A stretch of 64,000 nt of DNA from an uncultured Flavobacteriaceae bacterium (GTDB lineage: Bacteria > Bacteroidota > Bacteroidia > Flavobacteriales > Flavobacteriaceae): contig CANKZG010000001.1 of assembly GCA_947488435.1 (NCBI GenBank), forward strand, positions 2,658,308-2,722,307. Reading direction: 5' to 3'. The notes below the pieces were generated by a model. That model saw only the letters and a program-made list of their open reading frames with translations, was not told where the DNA came from and did not search any database. Shown here piece by piece: positions 42,491 to 51,743 of the stretch (within the stretch, counting starts at the first letter, position 1; the number at the start of each line of letters is the position of its first letter). Made by a program: the position numbers and the translations under genes.

Positions 42491-44199
42491 TAAGCTATAT
42501 TCATTTCCTTAAGAATACGTTCTATTTTGGCATCGAGTTCTTGCGATACTTTTTTGAAGTTATCGGTATGATCCAATGGAGCATTGATACTGAAATAGAA
42601 TTTTATCTTTGGTTCGGTACCACTTGGGCGCGCAGCTACACGTGTTCCATCTTGGGCTTTATAGATAAGTACGTTTGAGGTTGGAATATCTATGGCTATT
42701 TCTTCTCCTGTTAATACATTTTTGGCTGTGGCCGTATTATAATCTTCAATCCACTCAACCTTAGATCCATCCATAGCTACTAAAGGATTTTCCTTAAAAT
42801 CAATCATCATTTGTTTGATCTCTGCAGCACCGCTCATTCCCTTTTTTGTTAAGGAAATCAATTTTTCTTTATAAAAACCATAATTTACATAACAATCTAA
42901 TAAAGCCTTATAAAAAGAACCTCCCTTAGCTTTTGCAGCAGCTCCAATTTCACAAGCCAATAGAGTAGAGGTTACCGCATCTTTATCACGAACAAAATCA
43001 CCTACCATAAAACCAAAACTTTCTTCTCCACCTCCCACAAAGTGTTGCTCAGGAAAATCTTTAATCATTTTAGCGATCCATTTGAAACCGGTAAGTGCAA
43101 CTTTACATTCTACCCCATAGGCCGCCGCAAGATTATTCATCATTGGAGTAGAAACGATGGTACTTGCAATATATTCGTTGCCTGTAATTCCTTTACTTTT
43201 GGCCTGATCTAACAAAAACTTAGTCATAAGAATCATCGTCTGATTTCCATTCAATAATTCAATTTTTCCATCTAAATTTCGAACAGCAATCCCCAAACGA
43301 TCACTATCAGGATCAGTACCTATGACCATATCAGCACCAATTTCTTCCGCTTTTTTAATAGCTAGGGTTAATGCCTCGGGTTCTTCAGGGTTTGGCGATT
43401 TAACTGTAGGGAAATTTCCATCAGGAACAGCCTGTTCTTCGATAATAGTTACATTGGTATAACCTGCCCGTTTAAGAACCTCGGGAATGGCCGTTATAGA
43501 TGTACCATGAAGTGACGTAAATACGATACTAAAGTTGTCTTTTCCTGCTGCATCAAAATTCCCATTCGCTACGGAGGCATTAATAAACGCTTCATCCACT
43601 TCCGTATTGATAAGTTGAATAAGATCGGGATTTGCAGTAAAGTTAATATCTTCAAACGATAGGAGATTAATTTCTGCAATAATTTCTTTATCCTGAGGCG
43701 GTACAATTTGTCCTCCATCAGTCCAATACACTTTATAACCGTTATATTCTGGAGGATTATGGGAAGCCGTAAGTACAATTCCCGCATGACAACCTAAGTG
43801 CTTTACTGCAAACGAAAGCTCTGGAGTAGTTCGGAGTTCCGAAAACAAGTAGACTTGAATTCCGTTTGCGGCAAAAACATCTGATACCACCCGCGCAAGG
43901 CTATCACTGTTGTGTCTACAATCATAGGCGATGACGACTTTAACTTCCTCACCTGCATAGGTTTTATTTAGATAATTGGACAGCCCTTGGGTGTTTTTAC
44001 CTAAGGTATATTTATTAATTCTATTGGTGCCAACACCCATGATACCTCGCATTCCTCCAGTACCAAATTCTAAGTCTTTATAAAAGGCATCTTTTAGACC
44101 TTCAGCATCGTTTTGCAATAGGTGTTGAACCTCTTTTTTAGTATCGGCATCGAAAAAATCAGCTAACCATTTTTTTGCTGAAGTAAGAATTGCATCCAT
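42490..44199 (-). CDS. Phosphohexomutase (phosphoglucomutase/phosphomannomutase)
   Basis: A 569-residue alpha-D-phosphohexomutase. The active-site serine is in VLTASHNPPEYNGYK, the Mg-binding loop is GTDPDSDRLGIAV, the sugar-specificity loop is GGGEESFGFMVGD, and the phosphate-binding loop is RPSGTEPKIKFYFS. It interconverts hexose 1- and 6-phosphates (glucose, perhaps mannose or glucosamine), supplying sugar nucleotides and perhaps glucose 6-phosphate for trehalose and the pentose phosphate pathway. The length is that of the long PgcA-like form. It lies between the glycosyltransferase gene (53-base gap) and the ABC gene. Confidence 0.95.
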   Translation of the reverse strand: MDAILTSAKKWLADFFDADTKKEVQHLLQNDAEGLKDAFYKDLEFGTGGMRGIMGVGTNRINKYTLGKNTQGLSNYLNKTYAGEEVKVVIAYDCRHNSDSLARVVSDVFAANGIQVYLFSELRTTPELSFAVKHLGCHAGIVLTASHNPPEYNGYKVYWTDGGQIVPPQDKEIIAEINLLSFEDINFTANPDLIQLINTEVDEAFINASVANGNFDAAGKDNFSIVFTSLHGTSITAIPEVLKRAGYTNVTIIEEQAVPDGNFPTVKSPNPEEPEALTLAIKKAEEIGADMVIGTDPDSDRLGIAVRNLDGKIELLNGNQTMILMTKFLLDQAKSKGITGNEYIASTIVSTPMMNNLAAAYGVECKVALTGFKWIAKMIKDFPEQHFVGGGEESFGFMVGDFVRDKDAVTSTLLACEIGAAAKAKGGSFYKALLDCYVNYGFYKEKLISLTKKGMSGAAEIKQMMIDFKENPLVAMDGSKVEWIEDYNTATAKNVLTGEEIAIDIPTSNVLIYKAQDGTRVAARPSGTEPKIKFYFSINAPLDHTDNFKKVSQELDAKIERILKEMNIA

Positions 44200-44252
44200 A
44201 TATTTTGTTGTGTTATTTTGACTAGAACTTAAAGTTAAAAATTAAATTACAA

Positions 44253-45206
44253 TTATTGATCGGTTATAGTTTCTTCTGAAATGATATAACGCATTTCTTC
44301 TTTTTTGGAACGTACCAATAGTTCTCCAAGAAAACCTGCTAAAAAAAACTGTATTCCCATGAGCATCGCTGTTAATGCGATATAAAATTGTGGTCTATTC
44401 GTTATTAAACGCCCTTCGATATGAATAAATAATTTATCAATACCCAAATAAATTGAAAAACCAAATCCAATGATAAACATAAGTACACCTAAAGCTCCAA
44501 AAAGGTGCATGGGGCGTCTTCCAAATCGTGATACAAAAGAAATCGTGATAAGGTCTAGAAAACCATTAATGAAACGCTCAGCACCAAACTTGGTTTTTCC
44601 ATATTTTCTGGCCTGATGTTGTACAATCTTTTCGCTAATTTTCGAAAACCCAGCAGCCTTTGCAAGAACCGGAATATAACGGTGCATTTCCCCAGAAACT
44701 TCAATATTTTTAACTACTATATTTTTATACGCTTTAAGACCGCAATTGAAATCGTGCAAAGAGAGCCCCGAAGTTCTTCGAGCGGCCCAATTGAATAACT
44801 TTGAAGGAATGTTTTTTGAAAATAATGAATCATAGCGCTTTTTCTTCCAACCTGAAACCAAATCAAAACCTTCATTTGCAATAAGGGCGTACAACTCGGG
44901 AATTTCTTCTGGATTATCCTGTAAATCAGCATCCATAGTGATAATTACTTCTCCTTTTGCTTTTCGAAAACCAGCATGCAACGCTTGTGATTTTCCAAAA
45001 TTCTGAAGAAAACGAAGTCCTTTTACCCGGGAGTCTTGTTTTGCGATAGCTGTAATAATTTCCCAGGAATTATCCGTACTCCCATCATCAATAAAAAGTA
45101 TTTCATACAAAAAATGATTGGACTGCATAACCTTTGCAATCCAATCATAAAGTTCTTTTATAGACTCCTCTTCATTTAAGAGAGGGATAACTACGGAAAT
45201 TTGCAT
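44253..45206 (-). CDS. Family 2 glycosyltransferase, GtrB/DPM1-like
   Basis: A 317-residue glycosyltransferase. The catalytic domain has VVIPLLNEEESIKELYDW, IDDGSTDNSWEIITAI, the DxD-type metal motif in ITMDADLQDNPEEIPELY and HDFNCGLKAYKN. Two C-terminal hydrophobic segments (HLFGALGVLMFIIGFGFSIYLG; FYIALTAMLMGIQFFLAGFLGELLV) anchor it in the inner membrane. GtrB-type enzymes transfer a sugar from a nucleotide donor to polyprenyl phosphate. It belongs to a short envelope gene set with a phosphosugar mutase and an ABC exporter. Confidence 0.93.
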   Translation of the reverse strand: MQISVVIPLLNEEESIKELYDWIAKVMQSNHFLYEILFIDDGSTDNSWEIITAIAKQDSRVKGLRFLQNFGKSQALHAGFRKAKGEVIITMDADLQDNPEEIPELYALIANEGFDLVSGWKKKRYDSLFSKNIPSKLFNWAARRTSGLSLHDFNCGLKAYKNIVVKNIEVSGEMHRYIPVLAKAAGFSKISEKIVQHQARKYGKTKFGAERFINGFLDLITISFVSRFGRRPMHLFGALGVLMFIIGFGFSIYLGIDKLFIHIEGRLITNRPQFYIALTAMLMGIQFFLAGFLGELLVRSKKEEMRYIISEETITDQ

Positions 45207-45240
45207 ATGGTATTTCTGAATTTCTCTTCAAAAATACAAA

Positions 45241-45762
45241 TTAGATTCCTTGGTCTTTCTTCTTTTTTACAATTAAACCTACAATTAAAGATACTACAAG
45301 TCCAAATAACAGACCAATAACAAGCTGAATAGGATATCCAATCCATGCAAAATCTTTAGCTGCTTTTAACTGAATATCCAATTGATCTTGTGATATCGTT
45401 CCATTTGCAATAGCATCTTGTAAACGGTATTCGGTTGATTTTCTTATAAAATCAGGATCCAGAACATTAGACATAACTCCGAAGTAAATAAGACCAATAA
45501 TACTTGAAATAAGAGCTACACCTACCCCAACTTTAAGTGCTTCGGAAATACTAATAAAACCGCCATTAGCTTTTTTAAATTGAACAATAGCAAAAGCCAT
45601 AAATCCAGCAGATAGTACAACGTTTATTACAACGATTGGCCAATCGTTTTGATAATGTAAATCTTGTGTATATAGCATTATGCCAAATACAACGGCGACA
45701 ATACCCAAGATTAGCCCATATTTCATGGCAAATTTTCCAGTTTTTGCTTGAATTTCTTCCAT
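45241..45762 (-). CDS. DUF4199 domain membrane protein
   Basis: A 173-residue protein with four hydrophobic segments; the first (YGLILGIVAVVFGIMLYTQ) and the motif FISISEALKVGVGVALISSIIGLIYFGVMSNVLDPDF are those of DUF4199, a Bacteroidota family of unknown function. The last helix is followed by a Lys-rich tail (VKKKKDQGI). It is the first gene of the envelope set, 34 bases before the glycosyltransferase gene, and this order is one I remember from other flavobacteria. No catalytic residues can be pointed out. Confidence 0.85.
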   Translation of the reverse strand: MEEIQAKTGKFAMKYGLILGIVAVVFGIMLYTQDLHYQNDWPIVVINVVLSAGFMAFAIVQFKKANGGFISISEALKVGVGVALISSIIGLIYFGVMSNVLDPDFIRKSTEYRLQDAIANGTISQDQLDIQLKAAKDFAWIGYPIQLVIGLLFGLVVSLIVGLIVKKKKDQGI

Positions 45763-45992
45763 TTTTTTAAGTTTTAGTTGATATACAAGGTTAGTTAACT
45801 TTTTTAGTATTTTGTTACATTTTTTTTATAACTATCCATAAAATTCCAAAAAAACTAAACTAACTATCTGATAAACATGTATTTACTACATGTAAAAGCT
45901 AAAATTTATTCGTAATAACAAGGAGGAATTTTAAGAAGTAATGAGGGCTATTTTAGTAACGTCAATAAAAGCTATATTTTTTTTATTTGATC

Positions 45993-46022
45993 TTGTTCTT
46001 TTATAAAAAATATGTAAATTTG
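45993..46022 (+). promoter_or_regulatory. Promoter of the L31 gene
   Basis: TTG at 45993-45995, a 19-base spacer and TAAATTTG at 46015-46022 give an exact match to the Bacteroidota TTG-N19-TAnnTTTG promoter, 35 bases before the L31 start. The remaining part of the 295-base gap to the left (45763-45992) is AT-rich and shows only a short inverted repeat, ACATGTA/TACATGT (45875-45893), of unknown use. Confidence 0.85.
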
Positions 46023-46057
46023 CAGGCTGAAAATGCATTTATATTAAAGATTACACC

Positions 46058-46324
46058 ATGAAAAAAGATATACATCCAGAAAATTATAGATTAGTTGCTT
46101 TTAAAGATATGTCTAATGACGATGTATTTCTTACGAAGTCTACGGCAGATACCAAAGAAACTTTAGAAGTAAATGGTGTTGAATATCCTTTAGTAAAATT
46201 AGAGATATCAAGAACTTCGCACCCTTTTTATACAGGGAAAGCGAAATTGGTTGATACCGCAGGTCGTATCGATAAGTTTAAAAACAAATACAAGAAATTT
46301 AATAAAGAAGATAAAAAGGAGTAG
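46058..46324 (+). CDS. rpmE2: 50S ribosomal protein L31, type B
   Basis: An 88-residue ribosomal protein. [20 protein letters not shown] and [24 protein letters not shown] are the type B L31 signatures. There are no cysteines, so it is the zinc-free form, which in many bacteria replaces the zinc form during zinc shortage but in Bacteroidota is often the only L31. The C-terminus is Lys-rich. It is a single-gene transcript with its own promoter at 45993-46022 and terminator at 46353-46386. Confidence 0.96.
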   Translation: MKKDIHPENYRLVAFKDMSNDDVFLTKSTADTKETLEVNGVEYPLVKLEISRTSHPFYTGKAKLVDTAGRIDKFKNKYKKFNKEDKKE

Positions 46325-46352
46325 TAATCTTCTTTGTAATCCTAATAAACTT

Positions 46353-46386
46353 ACGTCTCCAATAGTCATTGGGGGCGTTTTTTTTT
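46353..46386 (+). terminator. Intrinsic terminator of the L31 gene
   Basis: ACGTCTCCAAT, a four-base loop AGTC and ATTGGGGGCGT pair over 11 bp with two G-U wobbles and are followed by nine T. It lies between the L31 stop and the GlmU-like gene start. Confidence 0.9.
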
Positions 46387-46409
46387 ATTTTTATTCAAAA
46401 TAGCGAACT

Positions 46410-47585
46410 ATGAACTATATTCTTTTTGATGGCCCCGTGCGTGACGCTTTACTGCCTTTTACCTACACCAGACCGGTTGCCGATATTAGAATTGGAATAC
46501 TCACCATTCGTGAAAAATGGGAGAAATATTTAGGGAACACCATTACAACAATTACGGAAGATTATCTATCAGAAAAATACCCTTTAGTCGAACTGGAAGA
46601 AAATGTATTGCTCAACGCTTCTTTTTTACCAAACCCTACTTTAGTTAAACAAATCCAGAGTTTAAAGGAAAATGAGGCTATTTTTCAGGGAGAAGAAGTT
46701 ATCGCGTTTTATACCAAAGAATCTCAGGAAGAAGTGGACCTAGCGCAATATACCGCTATTGAATATGAAGCTGCAACTTTACGAGTAGAACATACTTGGG
46801 ATATTTTTGAAAAGAATGGAGAAGCGATGCAGGCAGATTTTGATCTACTAACAAAGGGTCGTAAAAGTGCACCGATATCTAAGACCAATAACTTAATATC
46901 TGCAGAAAATATCTTTTTAGAGGAAGGGGCAGAAGTTGAATATAGCATGTTAAATGCAACCAATGGTCCTATTTATCTTGGAAAAAACGCCAAAATTTTG
47001 GAAGGAAATTTAATTCGTGGTGGGTTTGCGCTTTGTGAAAACGCCGTGGTAAAAATGGGTGCAAAAATTTATGGACCAACAACGGTAGGACCGCATGGTA
47101 AGGTTTGTGGTGAAATTAACAATTCTGTTATTTTCGGTTATTCTAGTAAAGGTCATGATGGATATTTAGGAAATTCAGTTCTGGGTGAGTGGTGTAATAT
47201 TGGCGCTGACTCCAACAATTCCAATCTAAAAAACAATTATGATAAAGTACGATTATGGGATTACAAAACAGAGAGTTTTGCTCGAACTGGACTTCAATTT
47301 TGTGGCCTTATGATGGGAGATCATAGTAAAACAGCAATTAATACCATGTTTAATACAGGAACAGTTATAGGTGTAAATTGTAATATTTACACTCCTGGCT
47401 TTCCTCGAAATTTTGTACCAAGTTTTAGTTGGGGTGGAGCAACAGGGTTTACGGCTTATTTGCCTAAAAAAGCATTTGAAGCTGCTAGGGTAATGATGGC
47501 TCGAAGAGGTGTGGAGTTTGATGCGAAAGAAGCTGCAATTTTAAACCATGTATTTGAAGTAACAAAAAAGTATAGAAAGTATTAA
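46410..47585 (+). CDS. GlmU-like sugar nucleotidyltransferase family protein
   Basis: A 391-residue protein of the Bacteroidota GlmU-like family. It starts YILFDGPVRDALLPFTYTRPVADIRIGI, where standard GlmU would have an NTP-binding loop; the C-terminal part is a left-handed beta-helix of hexapeptide repeats (ILEGNLIRGGFALCENAVVKMGAKIYGPTTVGPHGKVCGEI). The N-terminal motif differs from the usual LAAGxGTRM, so the nucleotidyltransferase activity is uncertain. It probably works in amino-sugar or nucleotide-sugar metabolism. It lies 37 bases upstream of mtaB and may share its transcript. Confidence 0.85.
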   Translation: MNYILFDGPVRDALLPFTYTRPVADIRIGILTIREKWEKYLGNTITTITEDYLSEKYPLVELEENVLLNASFLPNPTLVKQIQSLKENEAIFQGEEVIAFYTKESQEEVDLAQYTAIEYEAATLRVEHTWDIFEKNGEAMQADFDLLTKGRKSAPISKTNNLISAENIFLEEGAEVEYSMLNATNGPIYLGKNAKILEGNLIRGGFALCENAVVKMGAKIYGPTTVGPHGKVCGEINNSVIFGYSSKGHDGYLGNSVLGEWCNIGADSNNSNLKNNYDKVRLWDYKTESFARTGLQFCGLMMGDHSKTAINTMFNTGTVIGVNCNIYTPGFPRNFVPSFSWGGATGFTAYLPKKAFEAARVMMARRGVEFDAKEAAILNHVFEVTKKYRKY

Positions 47586-47622
47586 CGATACTAAGCATAA
47601 GTAACGCTATTAATGCCATTTC

Positions 47623-48960
47623 ATGAAGAAGAAAGTAGCATTTTATACACTCGGTTGCAAACTTAATTTCTCAGAAACATCTACCATAGCAAGAAACTTT
47701 GTAGATGAAGGTTTTGAACGGGTAGATTTTTCGGAAGTGGCAGACATGTATGTGATTAATACCTGTTCTGTTACCGAAAATGCTGATAAACGTTTTAAAA
47801 CAGTAGTGAAACAAGCATTAAAAAATAATGCAGAAGCTTTCGTTGCAGCTGTAGGATGTTATGCCCAATTAAAACCTGAAGCATTAGCGGCAGTAGATGG
47901 TGTTGACCTAGTATTAGGCGCTACCGAAAAGTTTAAAATTACAGACTATATAGACGACCTTACCAAGAATGAATTGGGAGAAGTACATTCCTGTGAAATT
48001 GAAGATGCCAATTTTTATGTAGGAAGTTATGCCGTGGGCGATCGAACAAGGGCTTTTTTAAAGGTACAAGATGGCTGTGATTATAAATGTACTTATTGCA
48101 CTATTCCATTGGCAAGAGGTATCTCACGAAGTGACACTGTCGCTAACGTATTGAAAAATGCAGCAGAAATAGCCGCAAAAGGAATTAAAGAAATTGTACT
48201 CACCGGTGTTAATATAGGGGATTATGGAAAGGGGGAATTTGGAAACAAAAAACACGAACATACCTTTTTCGATTTAATACAAAAACTGGATGAAGTTGAA
48301 GGGATTAATCGGTTGCGAATATCTTCAATTGAACCAAATTTGCTAAAAAACGAAACTATTAATTTTGTTGCGCAAAGCAGCGCTTTTGTTCCGCACTTCC
48401 ATATTCCCTTGCAAAGTGGTAGTGATATACTTTTAAAAGCAATGAAGCGCAGGTATTTGACCAATTTGTATCGAAATAGAGTTGCACAAATTAAACGTGT
48501 GCTACCACATGCATGCATTGGTGTGGATGTTATTGTTGGATTTCCGGGAGAAACGGATGCGCTGTTCTTGGAGACCTATAATTTTTTGAATGAGCTGGAC
48601 ATTTCGTATTTGCATGTTTTTACCTATTCTGAAAGGCAAAATACAGAAGCCGTAACCATGGATGGGGTGGTACCTAAAAATGTAAGAACGAAACGTAGTA
48701 AGATGCTTCGTGGATTATCGGTCAAAAAAAGAAGAGCATTTTATGAAAGCCAATTGGGGACGTTTAGAAAAGTACTTTTTGAAGCAGAAAATAAACAGGG
48801 TTATATTTTAGGGTTTACCGAAAATTATATTAAGGTAAAAGCTCCATGGGATCCTTCATTAGTAAATACGATACATGACGTACAATTAAAATCTATTGAT
48901 GGAGATGGATTGGTTAGGTTTGAATTTGTAATGGATGGAGTTGTTGGCGTGAAGGCATAA
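47623..48960 (+). CDS. mtaB: tRNA (t6A37) methylthiotransferase MtaB
   Basis: A 445-residue radical-SAM methylthiotransferase that converts t6A to ms2t6A at position 37 of tRNAs. The N-terminal UPF0004 domain carries the first cluster cysteines in YTLGCKLNFSE, INTCSVTENADKRFK and AAVGCYAQLKPE; the radical-SAM cysteines are in QDGCDYKCTYCTIPLARG; a TRAM domain closes the protein (GYILGFTENYIKVKAPWD). The sequence GCKLNFSE and the CxxxC spacing fit MtaB rather than MiaB or RimO. A terminator follows the stop directly. Confidence 0.95.
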   Translation: MKKKVAFYTLGCKLNFSETSTIARNFVDEGFERVDFSEVADMYVINTCSVTENADKRFKTVVKQALKNNAEAFVAAVGCYAQLKPEALAAVDGVDLVLGATEKFKITDYIDDLTKNELGEVHSCEIEDANFYVGSYAVGDRTRAFLKVQDGCDYKCTYCTIPLARGISRSDTVANVLKNAAEIAAKGIKEIVLTGVNIGDYGKGEFGNKKHEHTFFDLIQKLDEVEGINRLRISSIEPNLLKNETINFVAQSSAFVPHFHIPLQSGSDILLKAMKRRYLTNLYRNRVAQIKRVLPHACIGVDVIVGFPGETDALFLETYNFLNELDISYLHVFTYSERQNTEAVTMDGVVPKNVRTKRSKMLRGLSVKKRRAFYESQLGTFRKVLFEAENKQGYILGFTENYIKVKAPWDPSLVNTIHDVQLKSIDGDGLVRFEFVMDGVVGVKA

Positions 48961-48986
48961 AAAAACCTCTCGTAATGAGAGGTTTT
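48961..48986. terminator. Bidirectional intrinsic terminator
   Basis: CCTCTC (48966-48971) and GAGAGG (48977-48982) around a five-base loop GTAAT, flanked by A5 on the left and T4 on the right, so the A/T stretch extends the stem to 10 bp. It lies between the convergent mtaB and GNAT-like genes and can serve both. Confidence 0.85.
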
Positions 48987-48995
48987 AAATATTGT

Positions 48996-49289
48996 TTAGA
49001 TGCGTATTCCCACCGGGAGCATCTCTTTGTATTGTCGATTTTTTCTAAGAAACCCTGCTATCTGAGGGCTAGTAGGAACTACGCGAACATTTTTCTCTTG
49101 TATGTGATGTAAAACTGCTTTTATAAAATCTTCCTTAAAGCTTTCATCGGTAATTTCTTCAGGAATGACAAGTTTCGTTAAAAAAACTTTTCTTTCTTGC
49201 GAGGAATATTCAATTTTAGCTAGATGTCCGTCCACCTTAGTTTCAAATTGACGCAAGAAACTATTGTCATTAATTACTACTGCATTCAT
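48996..49289 (-). CDS. Small GNAT-type acetyltransferase-like protein (YjdJ family)
   Basis: A 97-residue protein of the minimal GNAT (GNAT_YjdJ) family: FETKVDGHLAKIEYSS, FLTKLVIPEEITDESFKEDFIKAVLHHIQEKNVRVVPTSPQIAGFLRKN. This is the short form with only the C-terminal half of the fold; members bind acetyl-CoA in structural studies but their substrates are not well known. No signal peptide; cytosolic. It converges on mtaB at a shared terminator and lies divergent to the alpha/beta hydrolase gene. The 163-base gap 49290-49452 holds no further recognisable gene. Confidence 0.85.
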   Translation of the reverse strand: MNAVVINDNSFLRQFETKVDGHLAKIEYSSQERKVFLTKLVIPEEITDESFKEDFIKAVLHHIQEKNVRVVPTSPQIAGFLRKNRQYKEMLPVGIRI

Positions 49290-49452
49290 ATAGTTTGATT
49301 TTAATATTGACGTGTTTGCGAGATTAGTTGTATGGCATTTGAAATCTCGATTTTGTTAAGTTCTTGATTTGGTAAGTCACATTTAACATTAAGATAACAA
49401 AAGTAGTAAAAAAAAAAGAGAATTCCTACCTTAGCTTTGTTCTTATACTAAA

Positions 49453-50115
49453 ATGGCCACTTCTAAAATTCATATTTATCTTATGCCAGGAATGGCAGCT
49501 AACCCTTCTATTTTTCAAAACCTTAGGTTTGCGGAAGAACTATTTGAGACACATAGTTTAGAATGGTTTGTTCCGGAGAAGGGAATGAGTTTAGAAGCCT
49601 ACGCAAGGGCAATGAACAAACGCATAAAGCATGAAAACCCTGTATTGTTAGGTGTTTCCTTTGGTGGTTTTTTAGTACAGGAAATGGCTAAGTATATTCC
49701 CACACGCAAAGTCATTATTGTATCTAGCGTAAAGCATAAGGATGAATTGCCAAGAAGAATGTTATTTGCTAAATATACCAAAGTACATAAATTACTTCCT
49801 ACGGGTCTTGTGAATAATGTAGAATTATTGGCTAAATATGCTTTTGGAGAAACGGTAAATAAAAGATTAGAGCTTTACGAACAGTATTTATCGATTAGAG
49901 ACAAGTATTATATTGACTGGGCTATTGATCAGATTGTTAATTGGGAACAAACCGAGCCCCTTCCAGGATTGGTGCATATCCATGGAGATAAAGATGCGGT
50001 GTTCCCGTCACATTATATTACCGATTATATTCCCGTTAAAGATGGTACCCACACCATGATTATACATAGATATCGTTGGTTTAATGAAAACCTTCCTACA
50101 ATTATTTTAGAATAA
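49453..50115 (+). CDS. Alpha/beta hydrolase
   Basis: A 220-residue protein of the alpha/beta hydrolase fold. The nucleophile elbow is LLGVSFGGFLVQEMA (Ser), the Asp is in HIHGDKDAVFPSHY and the His in KDGTHTMIIHRY, so the catalytic triad is present. There is no signal peptide. The substrate cannot be told from sequence; thioesterase or carboxylesterase activity is possible. The start is ATG 49453, with TAGCTTTG (a TAnnTTTG -7-like box) 14 bases before it but no clear -33 element. Confidence 0.82.
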   Translation: MATSKIHIYLMPGMAANPSIFQNLRFAEELFETHSLEWFVPEKGMSLEAYARAMNKRIKHENPVLLGVSFGGFLVQEMAKYIPTRKVIIVSSVKHKDELPRRMLFAKYTKVHKLLPTGLVNNVELLAKYAFGETVNKRLELYEQYLSIRDKYYIDWAIDQIVNWEQTEPLPGLVHIHGDKDAVFPSHYITDYIPVKDGTHTMIIHRYRWFNENLPTIILE

Positions 50116-50266
50116 AGCAGTTCTATTTTATACCTTTATGAATGTAATAGGGGTAAATAGACGATTTTATAGGTGTTTGTTCTTATATGTTTTAGACACG
50201 TAATATATTAAGTTATATTTAATAGGAGCTGTTTAAGTCGTCCATTTAAAAATAAATAGAAATAGC

Positions 50267-51208
50267 ATGAAGTTTTTAAAGAATGTATTGATGTTTTTAG
50301 GAGTGTTATTTGTGGTAGGGACATTAATTTTTGCCGTGCAAAATACTTCGGATACAACAACTGAGGTAGCAACAGAAGCAGAAGTTAAAAGTGATGGATA
50401 TCGCATTTCTGCTATTGCAATTCCGGAGGATCTGAATTTTGCGGGAGAGGTAGTGCCCCAAGAGGATCCTGAAGTTATGGAGCGAATTGATCGTGAATTC
50501 CTGGTTAATACCTATTGGCAATCCAATGCACTCTTACTTATGAAAAGAGCAAATAAATACTTTCCTATTATAGAACCAATCTTGGCAAAAAATGGAGTTC
50601 CTGATGATTTTAAGTATTTAGCTGTTGCAGAAAGTGGATTACAAAATGTAGTCTCACCAGCGGGGGCAACTGGTTTTTGGCAAATTTTAAGAACAACAGG
50701 CAGGGAGTATGGTTTGGAGGTAAATGCAAATGTGGATGAACGCTACCATATTGAAAAGTCCACGGAGGTTGCCTGTAGATATTTAAAAAAATCCAAAGAG
50801 AAATTTGGAAGTTGGACGCTTGCTGCAGCTTCATATAATGCAGGACCTGGTGCCATTAATAAATTTTTAGGCATACAAAAAGCAGAGACGTATTACGATT
50901 TACTTTTGGGTCAGGAAACCGGAAGGTATTTGTTCCGAATTATGGCAATTAAAGAAATTGTTTCTAATCCAGACAAATATGGTTTTGATATCAGCAAAGA
51001 AGATCTGTACACCCCTGCACCAACTTTTAATGTGGAAATAGATACCGCTGTAGCTAATTTTGCAGATTTTGCAGCGGCTTATGAGATTAACTATAAAATC
51101 TTAAAAAGACATAATCCATGGTTGCGGGAAGCACACTTAAATAATGCTTCCAGAAAAAAATATACGATTGAAATACCGTTGAAGGGCTATTACAATACGT
51201 CGCGATAA
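50267..51208 (+). CDS. Membrane-anchored lytic transglycosylase (SLT domain, MltD-like)
   Basis: A 313-residue protein with one N-terminal membrane helix (VLMFLGVLFVVGTLIFAVQN). The SLT domain contains the catalytic Glu in LAVAESGLQNVVSPAGATGFWQI, then EYGLEVNANVDERYHIEKST, CRYLKKSKEKFGSWTLAAASYNAGPG and GQETGRYLFRIMAIKEI. It cleaves the glycan strand of peptidoglycan with 1,6-anhydro-MurNAc formation. No LysM repeat is seen, but the last 60 residues (AAYEINYKILKRHNPWLREA) resemble a degenerate one. It is followed by a convergent TPR-like gene with a 7-base gap. Confidence 0.9.
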   Translation: MKFLKNVLMFLGVLFVVGTLIFAVQNTSDTTTEVATEAEVKSDGYRISAIAIPEDLNFAGEVVPQEDPEVMERIDREFLVNTYWQSNALLLMKRANKYFPIIEPILAKNGVPDDFKYLAVAESGLQNVVSPAGATGFWQILRTTGREYGLEVNANVDERYHIEKSTEVACRYLKKSKEKFGSWTLAAASYNAGPGAINKFLGIQKAETYYDLLLGQETGRYLFRIMAIKEIVSNPDKYGFDISKEDLYTPAPTFNVEIDTAVANFADFAAAYEINYKILKRHNPWLREAHLNNASRKKYTIEIPLKGYYNTSR

Positions 51209-51215
51209 CTTCGAC

Positions 51216-51740
51216 TTATATTTTTTTCATTTGTTGCTGAAGCATCTTGATTTGATCCGTCAACATATTTTGTTTGTCTAGCTTTTTAGCTTCTTTCAAT
51301 AGCATAGTGGCTTCGCGCTTACGACGCTTTTGCATTGCAATTCCAGCTAAACTTAATTTGGCCATAGCAATATCATAGTCCATCGTAAGGCCAAGCTTTA
51401 ATGCTCTTTTAAAAAACTTTTCTGCTTTGGTAAGATTTGTTTGAGAATGAATTATGCCATGTAAATAGTTAAAGTAACCTTGTTGCTTAGTAGTTAATGC
51501 ACTTTCTGGGTTCTTAATTTTTTTAAGCCAGTTTTCTGTTCCAGCCATATCCTGCTTTCGCATTCTTAGAAAAGCCAAAAGGATAATCTCGTTTCTAAAA
51601 TATAAAAACACAAAAATTAGGGCAAGTAAGGTTAAAAATATCGCATTTCCGATATAACCTTCAAATTTTGCTATGACTTGATAAATAGCAAAGGCAATTA
51701 TTAAAGTCGCTATAACTAGTTTAATGTTCTTGTTAAACAT
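51216..51740 (-). CDS. Membrane protein with TPR-like domain, conserved in flavobacteria
   Basis: A 174-residue protein with two N-terminal membrane helices (IKLVIATLIIAFAIYQVIA; AIFLTLLALIFVFLYF) and a helical, basic cytosolic part with TPR-like spacing: GYFNYLHGIIHSQTNLTKAEKFFKRALKLGLTMDYDIAMAKLSLAGIAMQKRRKREATMLLKEAKKLDKQ. It was possibly kept next to the DUF6263 gene, 3 bases upstream of it in the same direction. A scaffold role in the envelope is plausible. No motif gives an enzymatic function. Confidence 0.75.
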   Translation of the reverse strand: MFNKNIKLVIATLIIAFAIYQVIAKFEGYIGNAIFLTLLALIFVFLYFRNEIILLAFLRMRKQDMAGTENWLKKIKNPESALTTKQQGYFNYLHGIIHSQTNLTKAEKFFKRALKLGLTMDYDIAMAKLSLAGIAMQKRRKREATMLLKEAKKLDKQNMLTDQIKMLQQQMKKI

Positions 51741-51743
51741 ATT

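Noticed and set aside
48508-48518. CATGCATGCAT sequence inside mtaB, similar to the core of the MarR palindrome
   Set aside because: It lacks the flanking TTATTA/TAATAA arms and is in conserved coding sequence; chance match.
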